Part shown: positions 8,750 through 18,717 of the stretch, piece by piece
Position numbering within the stretch: position 1 is the first letter of the stretch
How the letters are laid out: every line of letters starts with the position of its first letter
Assembly: GCA_018242685.1 (NCBI GenBank)
Contig: JAFEBM010000019.1
Coordinates: forward strand, 40,125-104,124
DNA: 64,000 nt
Origin: Nitrospira sp.
Lineage (GTDB): Bacteria; Nitrospirota; Nitrospiria; Nitrospirales; Nitrospiraceae
Direction of reading: 5' to 3'
Translations under genes and position numbers: made by a program
The notes under the pieces: generated by a model
Told to the model about the DNA's origin: nothing
Seen by the model: the letters and a program-made list of their open reading frames with translations, nothing else
Database searches by the model: none

Positions 8750-9964
8750 ATGGCCACGTTTGCATATGTGGGGCGGACCAAATCTGGAGCGGTGAAAAAG
8801 GGGGAACTGGTCGCAAGATCTCGCGATGAAGCTGTGGACCAACTACGCAAACAAAGCGTGGTGGTGACGAGTCTCGAGGAGAGGGCGGCCAAAGAGGGAT
8901 TCAGGCTTAAGTTCGGGAGCGGAGTGAGCGAAAAGGACTTGGTCGTTTTTACCAGGCAATTCGGGACCATGATCAATGCCGGTTTGCCCTTGATCCAGTG
9001 TCTGGAAATCTTATCGACGCAATCAGAGAATGCGGCGTTGAGAAAATCTGTCGGTGAGATCAAAGTCCAGGTCGAGGGAGGTTCGACGTTTTCAGATGCC
9101 CTCCGCAAACACCCAAAAATCTTCGATGATCTGTACGTCAATATGGTCCATGCCGGTGAAGTCGGAGGGTTGTTGGATACCATTCTCGGTCGTCTTTCTA
9201 AGCATATCGAGAAGGCCATGAAGTTGAAGGGGCAAATCAAAAGCGCACTGGTCTATCCTGCCGCTATCGTCGGGATTGCAGCCATCGTGATCACGGTCCT
9301 CATGATTTGGGTTATCCCTGTATTCGAAAAAATGTTCAAAGAAATGTCCGGTGGCAAGATGGCGCTGCCTGGACCGACGCAACTTGTTATCGACATGAGT
9401 AATTTCGTCCAAGGAAATTGGTACATCATCCTAGGGGGGATCGTCGCGACCGGAGTGGCGGTCAAGAAATACTATGCGACTCCAAAAGGCAAGTTGGCGA
9501 TCGACAAACTTTTGCTGAAACTGCCGGTATTCGGAGACCTCATCAGGAAAGCGTCAGTCGCGAAATTCACGAGGACGTTGGGGACCCTGCTGGCGAGCGG
9601 GGTTCCGCTGCTCGAAGCATTGACGATTTGCGCAAAAACCTCCGGGAATAAGGTCGTGGAGGGGGCGCTCCTTGATGCCAAAGTCAGTATCAGCGGAGGG
9701 AAGACGATTGCCGAACCGCTCGCCAAAAGCGGGACATTCCCCAAAATGGTGACCCACATGATATCAGTCGGAGAGTCAACGGGCGCGTTGGATAGCATGC
9801 TCGGGAAAATCGCCGATTTCTACGAGGATGAGGTGGATCAAGCCGTGACGAATCTCACCGCCCTCCTGGAACCGATGATGATGGTGTTCTTGGGTGTCAC
9901 CGTCGGATTTATCGTGGTCGCAATGTATCTGCCGATCTTTTCGATGGCGTCCGCAATCGGGTAA
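8750..9964 (+). CDS. pilC: Type IV pilus inner-membrane platform protein PilC (GspF family)
   Basis: 404 residues. Two T2SSF domains (about residues 70-190 and 270-395) and three hydrophobic segments, one at about 165-190 (IVGIAAIVITVLMIWVIP), one at 215-240 and one at the C-terminus (MMMVFLGVTVGFIVVAMYLP). The start MATFAYVGRTKSG is characteristic of PilC/GspF. It forms the membrane platform that couples the assembly ATPases to pilin polymerisation. pilS and pilR follow on the same strand, which argues for a pilus rather than a type II secretion role. pilB and pilT are not adjacent. Confidence 0.92.
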   Translation: MATFAYVGRTKSGAVKKGELVARSRDEAVDQLRKQSVVVTSLEERAAKEGFRLKFGSGVSEKDLVVFTRQFGTMINAGLPLIQCLEILSTQSENAALRKSVGEIKVQVEGGSTFSDALRKHPKIFDDLYVNMVHAGEVGGLLDTILGRLSKHIEKAMKLKGQIKSALVYPAAIVGIAAIVITVLMIWVIPVFEKMFKEMSGGKMALPGPTQLVIDMSNFVQGNWYIILGGIVATGVAVKKYYATPKGKLAIDKLLLKLPVFGDLIRKASVAKFTRTLGTLLASGVPLLEALTICAKTSGNKVVEGALLDAKVSISGGKTIAEPLAKSGTFPKMVTHMISVGESTGALDSMLGKIADFYEDEVDQAVTNLTALLEPMMMVFLGVTVGFIVVAMYLPIFSMASAIG

Positions 9965-10164
9965 GTGAGTCGACGATTCGACTTTGCGAAGCGGCTTCGT
10001 CCCTTCAAGCGAAAGGGATGAAGCGCTGACTTTCCGTCGAGCCCCCTGCATCATTACGATAAAGAGCGACGTACTTTCCAAGACATAGTGGTGTCGGTCA
10101 ACCCCTCCGTGGAGTCAGGCGGGACGGCATGATGATGGCCATCTTGTAGGCGAGGTTTCGTTTC

Positions 10165-11847
10165 GTGGGAGATATCAAAGCCAGAATTTACTGGTTGATG
10201 GGATGGCGGGTCGTCCTTGTTACGCTTCTTTTGGGATTGTCCCTCGCGTTCGAGGTGACCAAGGGAGAACGCGTTGAAACGTTCTATGCCCTGATCATCT
10301 TCACCTATGCGGTTACGATTCTCTACACGTTTCTGTTCCGGTGGCTCGCCGCTCCTCAAGCTCTCGTGCAATTCGCGTGGGCTCAGATTGCGGTTGATTT
10401 CTTGCTTGAGACGGTATTAATCGCAAGGACGGGCGGAATTGAAAGTCCGTTTGCCGTGCTCTATGTCATCAGCGTGACGGTCGCGAGTTTGGTCCCGCGT
10501 CGCCGCGTGGGTCTTTTGACCGCGAGTCTCTGCATCATCCTGTTTGGGATGCTGACCAATATCCAACTCTATAGCCTCGCCGAGATATGGGGGTGGCTGC
10601 CGCATGCTCGCCTCACTGCCGCAGAAACGCTCCATGCATTCGGAGTCTACGGCCTGGCCTTTCTGGTCGTCGGTTTTTTGAGCGGCGCCCTTGCAGATCA
10701 GCTCCGGCTTGCCGACCAGTCGATCCGCGAAAAAGAACAGGGGATCAGCCGCCTTCAGGCGTTTCATGAAAACATCGTCCGCAGTATCAGCAGCGGTGTG
10801 TTTACGACCGATGAGGAAGGACGGATCACATCATTCAATCCTGCGGCACAGGAAGCCACGGGCTACGGTTTTGAACAGGTACAGGGACGCCCCTGGCGGG
10901 AAGTGTTCGCTTGGCATCCTCGTCAACAGGACGAAGATGTCTCCGATAACATGCGGTTTGAAGTGGAGTGCAAGCGGTCAGACGGCAATCGGTTGGTTCT
11001 CGGCATGACGCTCGCGCCGTTGCACGAGCGAGGAGCGAAAACGGGTCTGGTCGGCGTGTTCAAGGATCTCACTCAGATCCGCGACCTCGAAGAAGAAATG
11101 CGGCGCAAGGAGTGGCTCGCCAGTCTTGGGGAAATGTCGGCGGGGATGGCCCATGAAATCCGGAATCCCTTGGGTGCACTGGCTGGAGCAATGCAAATGC
11201 TTCGGAAAGATTTCGATGCCGATGAGACCAGTCAACGCCTCATCGAGATTGCAGTTCGGGAAGCGACCCGATTAGATGCCATTATTACAGAGTTCCTTCA
11301 ATATGCCAGGCCACCCGCACTCAATTTGGCTGAGTACGATTTAAACAAAGTCCTTGCTGAGACTCTTGATCTGGTACAACATGAAGCACGAAACAGAACG
11401 AACATCACCATCGCGACTGTTCCGTGCACCGGGGTTTTGCCTGCGCAAGTGGATCAGGATCAAATGAAGCAAGTGTTCTGGAATCTCGCGGTGAATGCCT
11501 TTGATGCCATGCTCAAGGGCGGACAACTGACGATCGCAACCGGATGCAGAAAGGTCGATGTCGCCGGGCGAAAGGCCGAGGTGGTAGAGGTTTCATTCCA
11601 GGATACTGGGGAAGGCATCTCGAAGCAGAATCTCGACAAAATCTTTCTGCCGTTTTTTACCACCAAAAAGCGAGGCTCTGGATTGGGTTTGGCCGCAGTC
11701 CATCGCATCGTCGATCTTCACGGAGGGTGGATCAAGGTGGAAAGTCAGGAAGGGCAAGGGACACGGTTTGGAGTCTGCTTGCCTCGTACGGCAGATTCAG
11801 GGGTGCGACTCTGGCACGAAGGTAGAGAACCGTGGAAAAGATCCTAG
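10165..11847 (+). CDS. pilS: Sensor histidine kinase PilS-like
   Basis: 560 residues, GTG start. The N-terminal 190 residues hold about six hydrophobic segments typical of PilS. A PAS domain (about 200-310) follows, with a HisKA phosphoacceptor HEIRNPLGAL near residue 330 and an HATPase_c domain with N box (NLAVNAFDAM near 440), G1 (DTGEGI) and G2 (GSGLGLAAVHRIV). In Pseudomonas PilS senses pilin in the membrane and controls PilR. The 3' end overlaps the response regulator gene by 16 bases. NtrB-type paralogues are the alternative, but the membrane domain and pilC neighbour favour PilS. Confidence 0.87.
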   Translation: MGDIKARIYWLMGWRVVLVTLLLGLSLAFEVTKGERVETFYALIIFTYAVTILYTFLFRWLAAPQALVQFAWAQIAVDFLLETVLIARTGGIESPFAVLYVISVTVASLVPRRRVGLLTASLCIILFGMLTNIQLYSLAEIWGWLPHARLTAAETLHAFGVYGLAFLVVGFLSGALADQLRLADQSIREKEQGISRLQAFHENIVRSISSGVFTTDEEGRITSFNPAAQEATGYGFEQVQGRPWREVFAWHPRQQDEDVSDNMRFEVECKRSDGNRLVLGMTLAPLHERGAKTGLVGVFKDLTQIRDLEEEMRRKEWLASLGEMSAGMAHEIRNPLGALAGAMQMLRKDFDADETSQRLIEIAVREATRLDAIITEFLQYARPPALNLAEYDLNKVLAETLDLVQHEARNRTNITIATVPCTGVLPAQVDQDQMKQVFWNLAVNAFDAMLKGGQLTIATGCRKVDVAGRKAEVVEVSFQDTGEGISKQNLDKIFLPFFTTKKRGSGLGLAAVHRIVDLHGGWIKVESQEGQGTRFGVCLPRTADSGVRLWHEGREPWKRS

Positions 11848-13217
11848 TCGTTGATGACGAACAAAGTTTGCGCGATGTCTTGAGCATCATGCTCAAACGG
11901 GCCGGATATATCGTGACGAGCGCCAAGGACGGCGAAGAAGCCATCGAGCTTCTGAATAGAGAAATCTTTGATCTGGTCATCACCGATTTGCGGATGTCGA
12001 AGATCGATGGAATGGAGGTCCTGAAGGCCGTAAAGTCCGTCTCGCCCGAAACAGTCGTGTTGATCATCACGGCCTTTGCCACTGCGGATTCTGCCGTCGA
12101 GGCCATGAAACAGGGCGCGTACGACTATCTGACGAAACCGTTCCAGGTCGATGAAGTCCAGTTGATCATTCGGAATGCGCTGGAAAAGCGGCGTCTCACG
12201 GCCGAGAACATGCTTCTCAAGCGAGAGATGGCGAGCCAGTCGTCATTCGCGCAGCTGGTCGGCCAAAGCGAGGCGATGCAGAAAGTGTTCGATGTCGTAC
12301 GGAAAATTGCTGACTCGAAAAGCAATGTCCTTATCTGCGGTGAAAGCGGAACGGGGAAAGAGTTGGTCGCGCGCGCAATTCATTACAACAGCGCCAGAAG
12401 CGCCCTCCCGTTTGTGGCCGTGAATTGCAGTGCGGTGCCGGAAACGTTGTTGGAGAGCGAGCTGTTCGGCCACATGAAGGGATCGTTCACCGGAGCGATT
12501 TCGAACAAAGCGGGGTTGTTCGAAATCGCCGACGGCGGGACCATTTTTCTCGACGAGATCGGCGATACGACCCCGACGATTCAAGTGAAGCTGCTGCGTG
12601 TCATCCAAGAACGGGAGTTTCGACGAGTGGGCGGCAATCAAGACGTCAAAGTCGACGTACGTGTGGTGGCCGCCACCAATAAGGATCTTGAAAAAGCGGT
12701 CGCGGAAGGTTCGTTTCGAGAGGATCTGTACTATCGTTTGGATGTGATTCCTATCCGTCTCCCGCCCTTGCGGATGCGTACCGGCGATATTCCGTTACTG
12801 GTCAATCACTTTCTGGAACGGTTTTCGAAGGAGAGCGGGAAGCCCAAACCCGTGATCAGCTCAGAGGCGATGCACGTCTTGCTGGGCCATGAATGGCGCG
12901 GCAACGTCCGTGAGTTGGAGAATCTGATCGAACGGGTCGTTGCATTCTCCATGGAAGGGCCTGTGACCGACGCCGAAGTGCGCGGATGGCTTCATCGACC
13001 CGCGACGCAGTCGCAGCAGCCGGCGATGCCGATGGATCTGACTGACGAGGGGTTGGACCTCGAAGGGCTCATCAACGGAATCGAAAAGGATCTATTGCTG
13101 AAGGCGCTTGAACGATCGAAGTGGGTCAAAAAGAAAGCCGCGCGGATGCTCCGTCTGAACACCAGATCGTTTCGGTATCGTTTGGAGAAATATGCTATAA
13201 AAGGAGGTCGTGACTAA
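11832..13217 (+). CDS. pilR: Sigma-54 dependent response regulator PilR-like
   Basis: 461 residues with three domains: receiver (1-115, phosphoacceptor Asp52 in VITDLRM, Lys in LTKPF), AAA+ activator (about 140-370, Walker A GESGTGKE, Walker B FLDEI) and a Fis-type helix-turn-helix at the C-terminus (about 415-461). The sigma-54 contact loop reads GSFTGA rather than GAFTGA, a variant also found in Pseudomonas PilR. It would activate pilin or other sigma-54 promoters; none is obvious in this window. Overlaps pilS upstream and ispE downstream. Confidence 0.9.
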   Translation: MEKILVVDDEQSLRDVLSIMLKRAGYIVTSAKDGEEAIELLNREIFDLVITDLRMSKIDGMEVLKAVKSVSPETVVLIITAFATADSAVEAMKQGAYDYLTKPFQVDEVQLIIRNALEKRRLTAENMLLKREMASQSSFAQLVGQSEAMQKVFDVVRKIADSKSNVLICGESGTGKELVARAIHYNSARSALPFVAVNCSAVPETLLESELFGHMKGSFTGAISNKAGLFEIADGGTIFLDEIGDTTPTIQVKLLRVIQEREFRRVGGNQDVKVDVRVVAATNKDLEKAVAEGSFREDLYYRLDVIPIRLPPLRMRTGDIPLLVNHFLERFSKESGKPKPVISSEAMHVLLGHEWRGNVRELENLIERVVAFSMEGPVTDAEVRGWLHRPATQSQQPAMPMDLTDEGLDLEGLINGIEKDLLLKALERSKWVKKKAARMLRLNTRSFRYRLEKYAIKGGRD

Positions 13218-14124
13218 CCCTGCCTTCCGATCGACAAGCTCACCTCCTTCCATTACCGTGTTCACACCAGCCAAGATCAACCTCGTTCTTCGGATTCTCG
13301 ACCGTCGGCCTGACGGGTATCACAACCTCTGGTCTCTGATGCAGACCGTGCAATTGGAGGACGAGCTCGCCCTTTCCCTTAGCGACACCCATTCGACTAT
13401 CATCTTGCGATGCGATGAACCTTCCTTGAAGACGGACTCTTCCAATCTGGTGTATCGCGCTGCAGCGGCGGTACTCGAATGCAGTGGTCGAACCGTTGGA
13501 TTGGATATGGTCCTCGCAAAGCGAATTCCGATGGGAGCCGGGTTGGGAGGCGGAAGCAGCGATGCGGCGGCGACTATTATTGGGCTGAACCGATTATTGA
13601 ATTTGGGATGGTCAATGGAGAAGATGGTCCACATCAGCCAAACACTCGGAAGCGATGTCCCGTTCTTCTTTTTCGCTCCTTCTGCGATCGTGGAAGGGCG
13701 TGGTGAAAAGGTGGCACCGGTGCAAATCAAAGGGAGCCGATGGGTCGTGCTGGTTAATCCGGGGTTCCCGATTGAAACGAAGTGGGCGTATCAGCAGCTT
13801 GCTGTAAGCCGGACCGGGGGGCAGCCGCTTTCGGCTGGCGCTGCGGGGCTGGGGAAAGCACTTGATCTCTCATGGGAAGAGGTGCTCCAAGCGACCGAAA
13901 ACGACTTTGAAACGCCGCTGTTTAGAATTCACCCGGTGCTCCATAGGATCAAGCAAAAACTCCTGGCTGAAGGGGCCGAGGCGGCGCTATTGTCAGGGAG
14001 TGGTGCAACGGTCTTTGGCGTGTTTCATGACGAGACGACAGCACGGCGGGCCGAGATCGGTTTTCAGACCGAACCCCATCTCAAGGTCTATACCGTTTCC
14101 ACTCTCTCTGCCCTCCGGCAGTAA
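13210..14124 (+). CDS. ispE: 4-diphosphocytidyl-2-C-methyl-D-erythritol kinase
   Basis: ATP-dependent kinase of the non-mevalonate (MEP) isoprenoid pathway. GHMP-kinase features: the N-terminal FTPAKINLVLRILDRRPDGYH, the ATP loop PMGAGLGGGSSDAAAT at about residues 107-122, and the C-terminal LLSGSGATVFGVF. 304 residues is normal. The GTG at 13210 overlaps the pilR stop by 8 bases with GGAGG just upstream, so ispE may be co-transcribed with the pil genes. Confidence 0.94.
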   Translation: MTNPAFRSTSSPPSITVFTPAKINLVLRILDRRPDGYHNLWSLMQTVQLEDELALSLSDTHSTIILRCDEPSLKTDSSNLVYRAAAAVLECSGRTVGLDMVLAKRIPMGAGLGGGSSDAAATIIGLNRLLNLGWSMEKMVHISQTLGSDVPFFFFAPSAIVEGRGEKVAPVQIKGSRWVVLVNPGFPIETKWAYQQLAVSRTGGQPLSAGAAGLGKALDLSWEEVLQATENDFETPLFRIHPVLHRIKQKLLAEGAEAALLSGSGATVFGVFHDETTARRAEIGFQTEPHLKVYTVSTLSALRQ

Positions 14125-14149
14125 CGCATATGCGTGCGATGGTCATTTG

Positions 14150-14177
14150 TTGACAGAGCCACGCGATTTCCTATACA
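14150..14177 (+). promoter_or_regulatory. Candidate sigma-70 promoter for prs-rplY-pth-ychF
   Basis: Perfect TTGACA at 14150-14155 and TATACA at 14172-14177, 16 bases apart. It lies about 140 bases before prs, leaving a leader of about 135 bases with no coding sense that I can see. Good position for a housekeeping promoter. Confidence 0.65.
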
Positions 14178-14318
14178 GTTTCACCCCTTGACCACTGTGC
14201 TAGTGGTGTGTTCAGCGAACGAGAGAGTTGGTTTAGAAGAGAGACAACGCTGCTCATTGCATAAGAACTAGCAGAGAATCCAATACGTTATAGAACGACA
14301 ACGGTTCAGGAAAGTCCG

Positions 14319-15260
14319 ATGAACAGAGAACTGAAAATTTTCTCCGGGAATGCCAATCTTGTGCTCGCTCAGGAGATCTCAGCGTACTTGGGGCAAAAAT
14401 TAGGCGAGGCGACGGTCTCGTCTTTCAGCGATGGGGAGATTCGGGTCAAGATCGACGAAAATGTGCGCGGCGCCGACGTGTTCGTTGTGCAGTCTTGTTG
14501 TCAACCGGTCAACGATTCCTTGATGGAGTTGTTGATCATCATCGATGCGTTGAAACGTTCGTCCGCCAACCGCATTACCGCCGTCATTCCCTATTTCGGG
14601 TATGCCCGTCAGGATCGTAAAGATCAACCGCGCGTCCCCATCACTGCCAAATTGGTCGCCGATCTCATCACCACTGCCGGAGCTGATCGTGTGCTTTCGA
14701 TGGATCTTCACGCCGGGCAGATTCAGGGATTTTTCAACGTGCCGGTCGATCATTTGTATGCGCTCCCGGTTTTGCTGGACTACATTGTGAAGAAAAAAAT
14801 CTCGGATCTCGTCGTTGTCTCGCCGGATGCAGGTGGAGTCGAACGAGCCCGAGCATTTGCAAAGCGCCTTCAGGCCAATCTGGCCATTATCGACAAGCGC
14901 CGCGAGGGGCCGAACCAAGCCCACATCATGAACATCATCGGAGACGTGCAAGGGAAAAGCGTGTTGCTCCTCGATGACATGATCGATACGGCGGGCACCA
15001 TTGTCCAAGGGGCACAGGCCTGTCTTGATCAAGGCGCTCGCGACGTGATCACGGCCTGCACGCACGCAGTGCTGTCGGGGCCGGCTCTGGAACGGTTACA
15101 GGCGTCGTGTCTCTCCCAAGTGGTGGTGACCAACACGATTCCGCTGCGAGGGAAAGAGTTGGCCTGTCCGAAGTTGCACCAATTGTCGGTAGCGCCTCTG
15201 CTGGGCGAAGCCATCAGACGGATCCATGAAGACGAGTCGGTGAGTTCACTATTCGCCTAA
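14319..15260 (+). CDS. prs: Ribose-phosphate pyrophosphokinase
   Basis: Makes PRPP from ribose 5-phosphate and ATP for nucleotide, histidine and tryptophan synthesis. Visible are the N-terminal [29 protein letters not shown], the ATP-site region [17 protein letters not shown], the metal-binding [11 protein letters not shown] and the PRPP loop [13 protein letters not shown]. 313 residues fits class I enzymes. First gene of a run prs-rplY-pth-ychF, a widely conserved order. Confidence 0.97.
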   Translation: MNRELKIFSGNANLVLAQEISAYLGQKLGEATVSSFSDGEIRVKIDENVRGADVFVVQSCCQPVNDSLMELLIIIDALKRSSANRITAVIPYFGYARQDRKDQPRVPITAKLVADLITTAGADRVLSMDLHAGQIQGFFNVPVDHLYALPVLLDYIVKKKISDLVVVSPDAGGVERARAFAKRLQANLAIIDKRREGPNQAHIMNIIGDVQGKSVLLLDDMIDTAGTIVQGAQACLDQGARDVITACTHAVLSGPALERLQASCLSQVVVTNTIPLRGKELACPKLHQLSVAPLLGEAIRRIHEDESVSSLFA

Positions 15261-15300
15261 GCCTATCGACTGGGCGCTGCGTAGAAGACGGAGGAAGATC

Positions 15301-16083
15301 ATGAAATTCGATTTAACAGTGGCAGTCAGAGAAGAAGTGGGGAAAGGAGCTGCGCGGTCTATGCGGCGGGCAAGAAAAATCCCGGCTGTGCTCTACGGCC
15401 AAGGGGAATGTCTCTTGCTGACCGCCAATCCGGAGGAACTAGTCAAGATCCTCAAGTCTCATGCTGGCAGCACCGCGCTGATTTCGCTCACGGTGAATGG
15501 AGCACAGTCCAAGCAGAACCGTACGGCCCTCTTACGCGACTATCAAGTCGACCCGGTGACCGGAGCTGTTCTGCACGCGGACTTCTTTGAGATTTCCATG
15601 AGCAAGCCGATTCGGGTGAAGGTTCCGATTAAAGTCATCGGCGGGATTCCAGCCGGCGTCAAGGAAGGCGGCGTGCTGCATCACAACATGCGCGATGTAC
15701 ACGTCGAATGTCTTCCGGCCGCTCTGCCTGATCATATAGAAGTCGATGCGTCGGCATTGACCATCGGCAGCGGCATTCATGTGAAAGAAATCGGAGTGCG
15801 CGAAGGTGTCCGTTTCTTGGATGATGCCGATCAGATGGTTGTCAGCGTTGCGGCACCGATGACGGACGCTAAACTCGAGGCCTTGCTCACCAGCACCGCT
15901 GGAGCGCCAGGGGAGCCTGAAATCATGGCAAAAGGCAAGGAGGCAGTTGGAGCCGAGGGGGCGGGCGCCGAGCCGGCCAAAGCCGGGGCTGCTGCGCCTG
16001 CCGGTGAAGCGAAGGCCGGTGAGAAGAAAGAAGCTGCAGCCGCTCCAAAGGCTGAAAAGAAAGAAGCTGAAAAGAAGAAGTAA
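15301..16083 (+). CDS. rplY: 50S ribosomal protein L25/general stress protein Ctc
   Basis: Two-domain CTC-type L25 that binds 5S rRNA. The N-terminal domain (1-95) includes GKGAARSMRRARKIPAVLYG; the beta-rich TL5 C-terminal domain spans about 100-190. An unusual tail of about 55 residues from near residue 205 is made almost only of Ala, Gly, Lys, Glu and Pro and ends EKKEAEKKK; such tails occur in other CTC proteins and are probably disordered. GGAGG precedes the ATG. Sits between prs and pth as in many bacteria. Confidence 0.93.
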   Translation: MKFDLTVAVREEVGKGAARSMRRARKIPAVLYGQGECLLLTANPEELVKILKSHAGSTALISLTVNGAQSKQNRTALLRDYQVDPVTGAVLHADFFEISMSKPIRVKVPIKVIGGIPAGVKEGGVLHHNMRDVHVECLPAALPDHIEVDASALTIGSGIHVKEIGVREGVRFLDDADQMVVSVAAPMTDAKLEALLTSTAGAPGEPEIMAKGKEAVGAEGAGAEPAKAGAAAPAGEAKAGEKKEAAAAPKAEKKEAEKKK

Positions 16084-16085
16084 CG

Positions 16086-16679
16086 TTGCACCTGCTCGTT
16101 GGACTGGGCAATCCCGGAAAAGCCTACGCCCAGACCCGTCACAATGTCGGCATGTGGGTCATCGAGCGGGCGGCCGCTCGATGGTCGATCCGACTCTCAC
16201 TACGTGGCACAGCTCAACGAGGTTCCGGACGCCTGGGAGGGAAGTTGGTCGAGTTGGCCGGCCTGCTCGACTGGATGAATATTTCAGGCCCTCCGTTGAA
16301 AGGCCTCCTACGAGAATTTGGGCTCGCCGTTAACGAACTCATTGTCGTGCACGATGATTTGGATTTGGAGCCGGGTCGGTTGCGGATCAAGCTTGTCGGT
16401 GGCCATGGAGGACACAACGGGATCAAATCCATCATCGAAGCGCTCGGAACTCCGCAATTCGTGAGGTTGAAGATTGGGATCGGGCGCCCTGCTCCGGGTC
16501 AAGATTCCGCCGACTACGTTTTAGAACCGGTGATGAAGGATGAGATGTCCGTCTTTGAGCCCTGTCTGGAGCGGGCAGTGGATGCACTGGAATGTCTGAT
16601 TCATCGTGGACCCGAAGTGGCGATGAATCAGTTTAATGTCAGAGAGAAGGTCGTGGATGAAAGAGAGGATGAAATCTAG
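16086..16679 (+). CDS. pth: Peptidyl-tRNA hydrolase
   Basis: Recycles peptidyl-tRNA by cleaving the ester bond. Catalytic His is in the RHNVGMWV motif near residue 20, the catalytic Asp in VVHDDLDLEPGRLRIK near residue 95, and GGHGGHNGIKSI follows. 197 residues. The start appears to be TTG at 16086, three bases after the rplY stop, since the family begins exactly at (M)HLLVGLGNPG. It abuts ychF. Confidence 0.94.
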   Translation: MHLLVGLGNPGKAYAQTRHNVGMWVIERAAARWSIRLSLRGTAQRGSGRLGGKLVELAGLLDWMNISGPPLKGLLREFGLAVNELIVVHDDLDLEPGRLRIKLVGGHGGHNGIKSIIEALGTPQFVRLKIGIGRPAPGQDSADYVLEPVMKDEMSVFEPCLERAVDALECLIHRGPEVAMNQFNVREKVVDEREDEI

Positions 16680-17771
16680 ATGGGTCTTTGTTGTGGCATG
16701 ATCGGCCTCCCGAATGTCGGCAAGACGACGGTCTTCAATGCACTGACCAGCGGTAGTGCCTTGGCGGCGAACTATCCGTTCGCGACCGTCGATCCAAACA
16801 CCGGCATCGCCCTTGTGCCGGACCCCCGCCTCATCAAACTGACGGAGATCTTCATCTCGAAGAAAACCACCTACAGTACGTTGGAAGTGCGAGACATTGC
16901 GGGGCTTGTCGAGGGTGCCAGCAAAGGCGAAGGACTCGGCAATCAATTTCTTGGCCACATCCGAGAAGTGGATGCCCTCCTTCATGTGGTTCGCTGTTTC
17001 CAGAGCACCGATGTGGTTCACGTCAGCGGCGGGATCGATCCGCTTCGTGACATCGGCGTGATCGAAACCGAACTCATGTTGTCCGATCTGGAGACCCTTG
17101 ATCGCCGAAAACAGAAGACGGAAAAGAAAGTCCGGGCCGGTGATAAAAAAGCTGCGTTTGAAGTGGAGTTTCTTGCCAAACTCATCGGATGGCTCGACAA
17201 AGGTGAATGGTTGGGCAATCGAGAGTACACCCCGGAAGAGCGGGCCATCCTCAATGAATGCCAATTGCTCTCAGCCAAACCGGTTCTGTTTGTCGCGAAC
17301 GTGTCAGAAGGGAAAAACGCGGACGAGGCCATGGTTCAAACCGTGCGGGAGTTTGCGGCTAAGCGCGGGGCCCGGGTCGTCACAATCTGCGGACAGCTGG
17401 AAGCTGAACTGTCGTCATTGCCTGAGAGCGAACGGGCGGACTTTTTGAACGAAATGGGGTTGACCGAATCGGGGCTCATCCGATTGACACGAGAAGCCTA
17501 TACCTTGCTGGATCTGATTACCTTTTTTACCGCCGGGGAAGTAGAATCCCGTGCCTGGCCGATTCCGAGAGGCACCAAGGCGCCTCAGGCGGCAGGCAAG
17601 ATCCACTCCGATATGGAACGAGGGTTCATCCGCGCCGAGGTCTACCACTACGACGATCTGCTGGCCTGTGGGTCGGAAGCGAAGGTAAAGGAGAAGGGAT
17701 TGTTCCGGCTAGAAGGCAAAGACTACGTCATCAAAGAAGCGGATATCGTGTATTTCAGGTTCAACGTTTAG
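16680..17771 (+). CDS. ychF: Redox-regulated ATPase YchF
   Basis: OBG-type P-loop NTPase that prefers ATP and binds the ribosome. Walker A is GLPNVGKTTVFNAL (residues 8-21), the switch DIAGLVEGASKGEGLGNQFL near 75-95, and the altered G4 motif NVSE near 207 explains ATP preference. A C-terminal TGS/DUF933 domain follows (about 280-363, TFFTAGEVESRAW). 363 residues. Directly follows pth, one base after its stop. Confidence 0.95.
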   Translation: MGLCCGMIGLPNVGKTTVFNALTSGSALAANYPFATVDPNTGIALVPDPRLIKLTEIFISKKTTYSTLEVRDIAGLVEGASKGEGLGNQFLGHIREVDALLHVVRCFQSTDVVHVSGGIDPLRDIGVIETELMLSDLETLDRRKQKTEKKVRAGDKKAAFEVEFLAKLIGWLDKGEWLGNREYTPEERAILNECQLLSAKPVLFVANVSEGKNADEAMVQTVREFAAKRGARVVTICGQLEAELSSLPESERADFLNEMGLTESGLIRLTREAYTLLDLITFFTAGEVESRAWPIPRGTKAPQAAGKIHSDMERGFIRAEVYHYDDLLACGSEAKVKEKGLFRLEGKDYVIKEADIVYFRFNV

Positions 17772-17923
17772 CTTTCCTCAACTACCGCACAGACATACCA
17801 GTCTTTCATCAAGGGGCGTGAACCGGGAGTTCCTTACTGACTTGACCTGCGCCCTTAAGATGAGCGATTCTCTTGCCTCATTATGCCGTTGTTGCTCTAA
17901 GCCATGTTCCGTAAGTGGTAACA

Positions 17924-18667
17924 ATGCTCGACTCGCTTGCTAACACGTTTGCGTTAAAAGGGATCGTCATCTATTGGGGAATCGGCTTGCTCTTTTTCGC
18001 AGCAGAGTATTGTTGGCCCACACGTCCGGTCCCGTATCTTCAGGTGTTTCTGTCGGATGTGGCAGCCCTCGCCACGTACCAGGTCTTCTTCGTCTTCGCC
18101 GCAGAGGTGACGAACCGAATTCCGTTTCCTCACTATTCCTATTGGCGTTGGCAGGCACTTCCGTTCGGTTTCAAGCTGATCGTGTTCTTGTTCGTCCTCG
18201 ACGGAATCGGCTATTGGATGCATCGACTTTGGCATACGCCGTGGGGCTGGCCGATCCATCGATGGCACCATTCGCCGACAGAATTGTACTGGCTGGCCGG
18301 TGTCCGGGCGAGCTTTCCGCAAATCGTCCTTGCCAATGTCCCTTATCTGTTGGCGTTCCCACTCCTCAAACCGGTGCCATCACTGTTCTTTCCGATCTAT
18401 TCCTATATGTTGATCCTGACCAATAACTGGATGCACATGAACGTGACTTGGCAATCGCGAAAACTGGAGTGGCTCTTCGTCACACCACGCTACCATCGCG
18501 TGCACCACCTGAGAGAGATCGGGAGGACAGGGGCGAACTTCGGGGTCCTGTTTACCGTATGGGATCGATTGTTCGGTACGTATGTCGATCCTGAGCAGGT
18601 GGAATTGTCAGGGCCTTACGGGATTCAAGAAACCGTCCATCCCGTCCGCATGGCAGTTGGAGTTTAA
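17924..18667 (+). CDS. Sterol desaturase / fatty acid hydroxylase family protein (copy 1)
   Basis: About 247 residues, integral membrane di-iron oxygenase family. The histidine boxes are visible: HRLWH (H-x3-H), HRWHH (H-x2-HH), HMNVTW and HRVHH near the C-terminus, with hydrophobic segments between them. The substrate cannot be read from sequence; hopanoids, fatty acids or carotenoids are possible. The end, ANFGVLFTVWDRLFGTYVDP, is almost identical to that of a second copy at 37.7 kb. ATG 17924 is preferred over the in-frame GTG at 17915. An IS630 copy lies just downstream. Confidence 0.85.
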   Translation: MLDSLANTFALKGIVIYWGIGLLFFAAEYCWPTRPVPYLQVFLSDVAALATYQVFFVFAAEVTNRIPFPHYSYWRWQALPFGFKLIVFLFVLDGIGYWMHRLWHTPWGWPIHRWHHSPTELYWLAGVRASFPQIVLANVPYLLAFPLLKPVPSLFFPIYSYMLILTNNWMHMNVTWQSRKLEWLFVTPRYHRVHHLREIGRTGANFGVLFTVWDRLFGTYVDPEQVELSGPYGIQETVHPVRMAVGV

Positions 18668-18717
18668 GCCACGAGGCAATCATTAATCAGCCGCGACTCG
18701 CCGCGTTCAACGATCTA

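Noticed and set aside
14125..14318. A tRNA gene before prs
   Set aside because: The spacer has no cloverleaf; only a promoter-like pair is seen.
14400..15065. Minus-strand frame of 221 residues opposite prs
   Set aside because: Shadow of prs.
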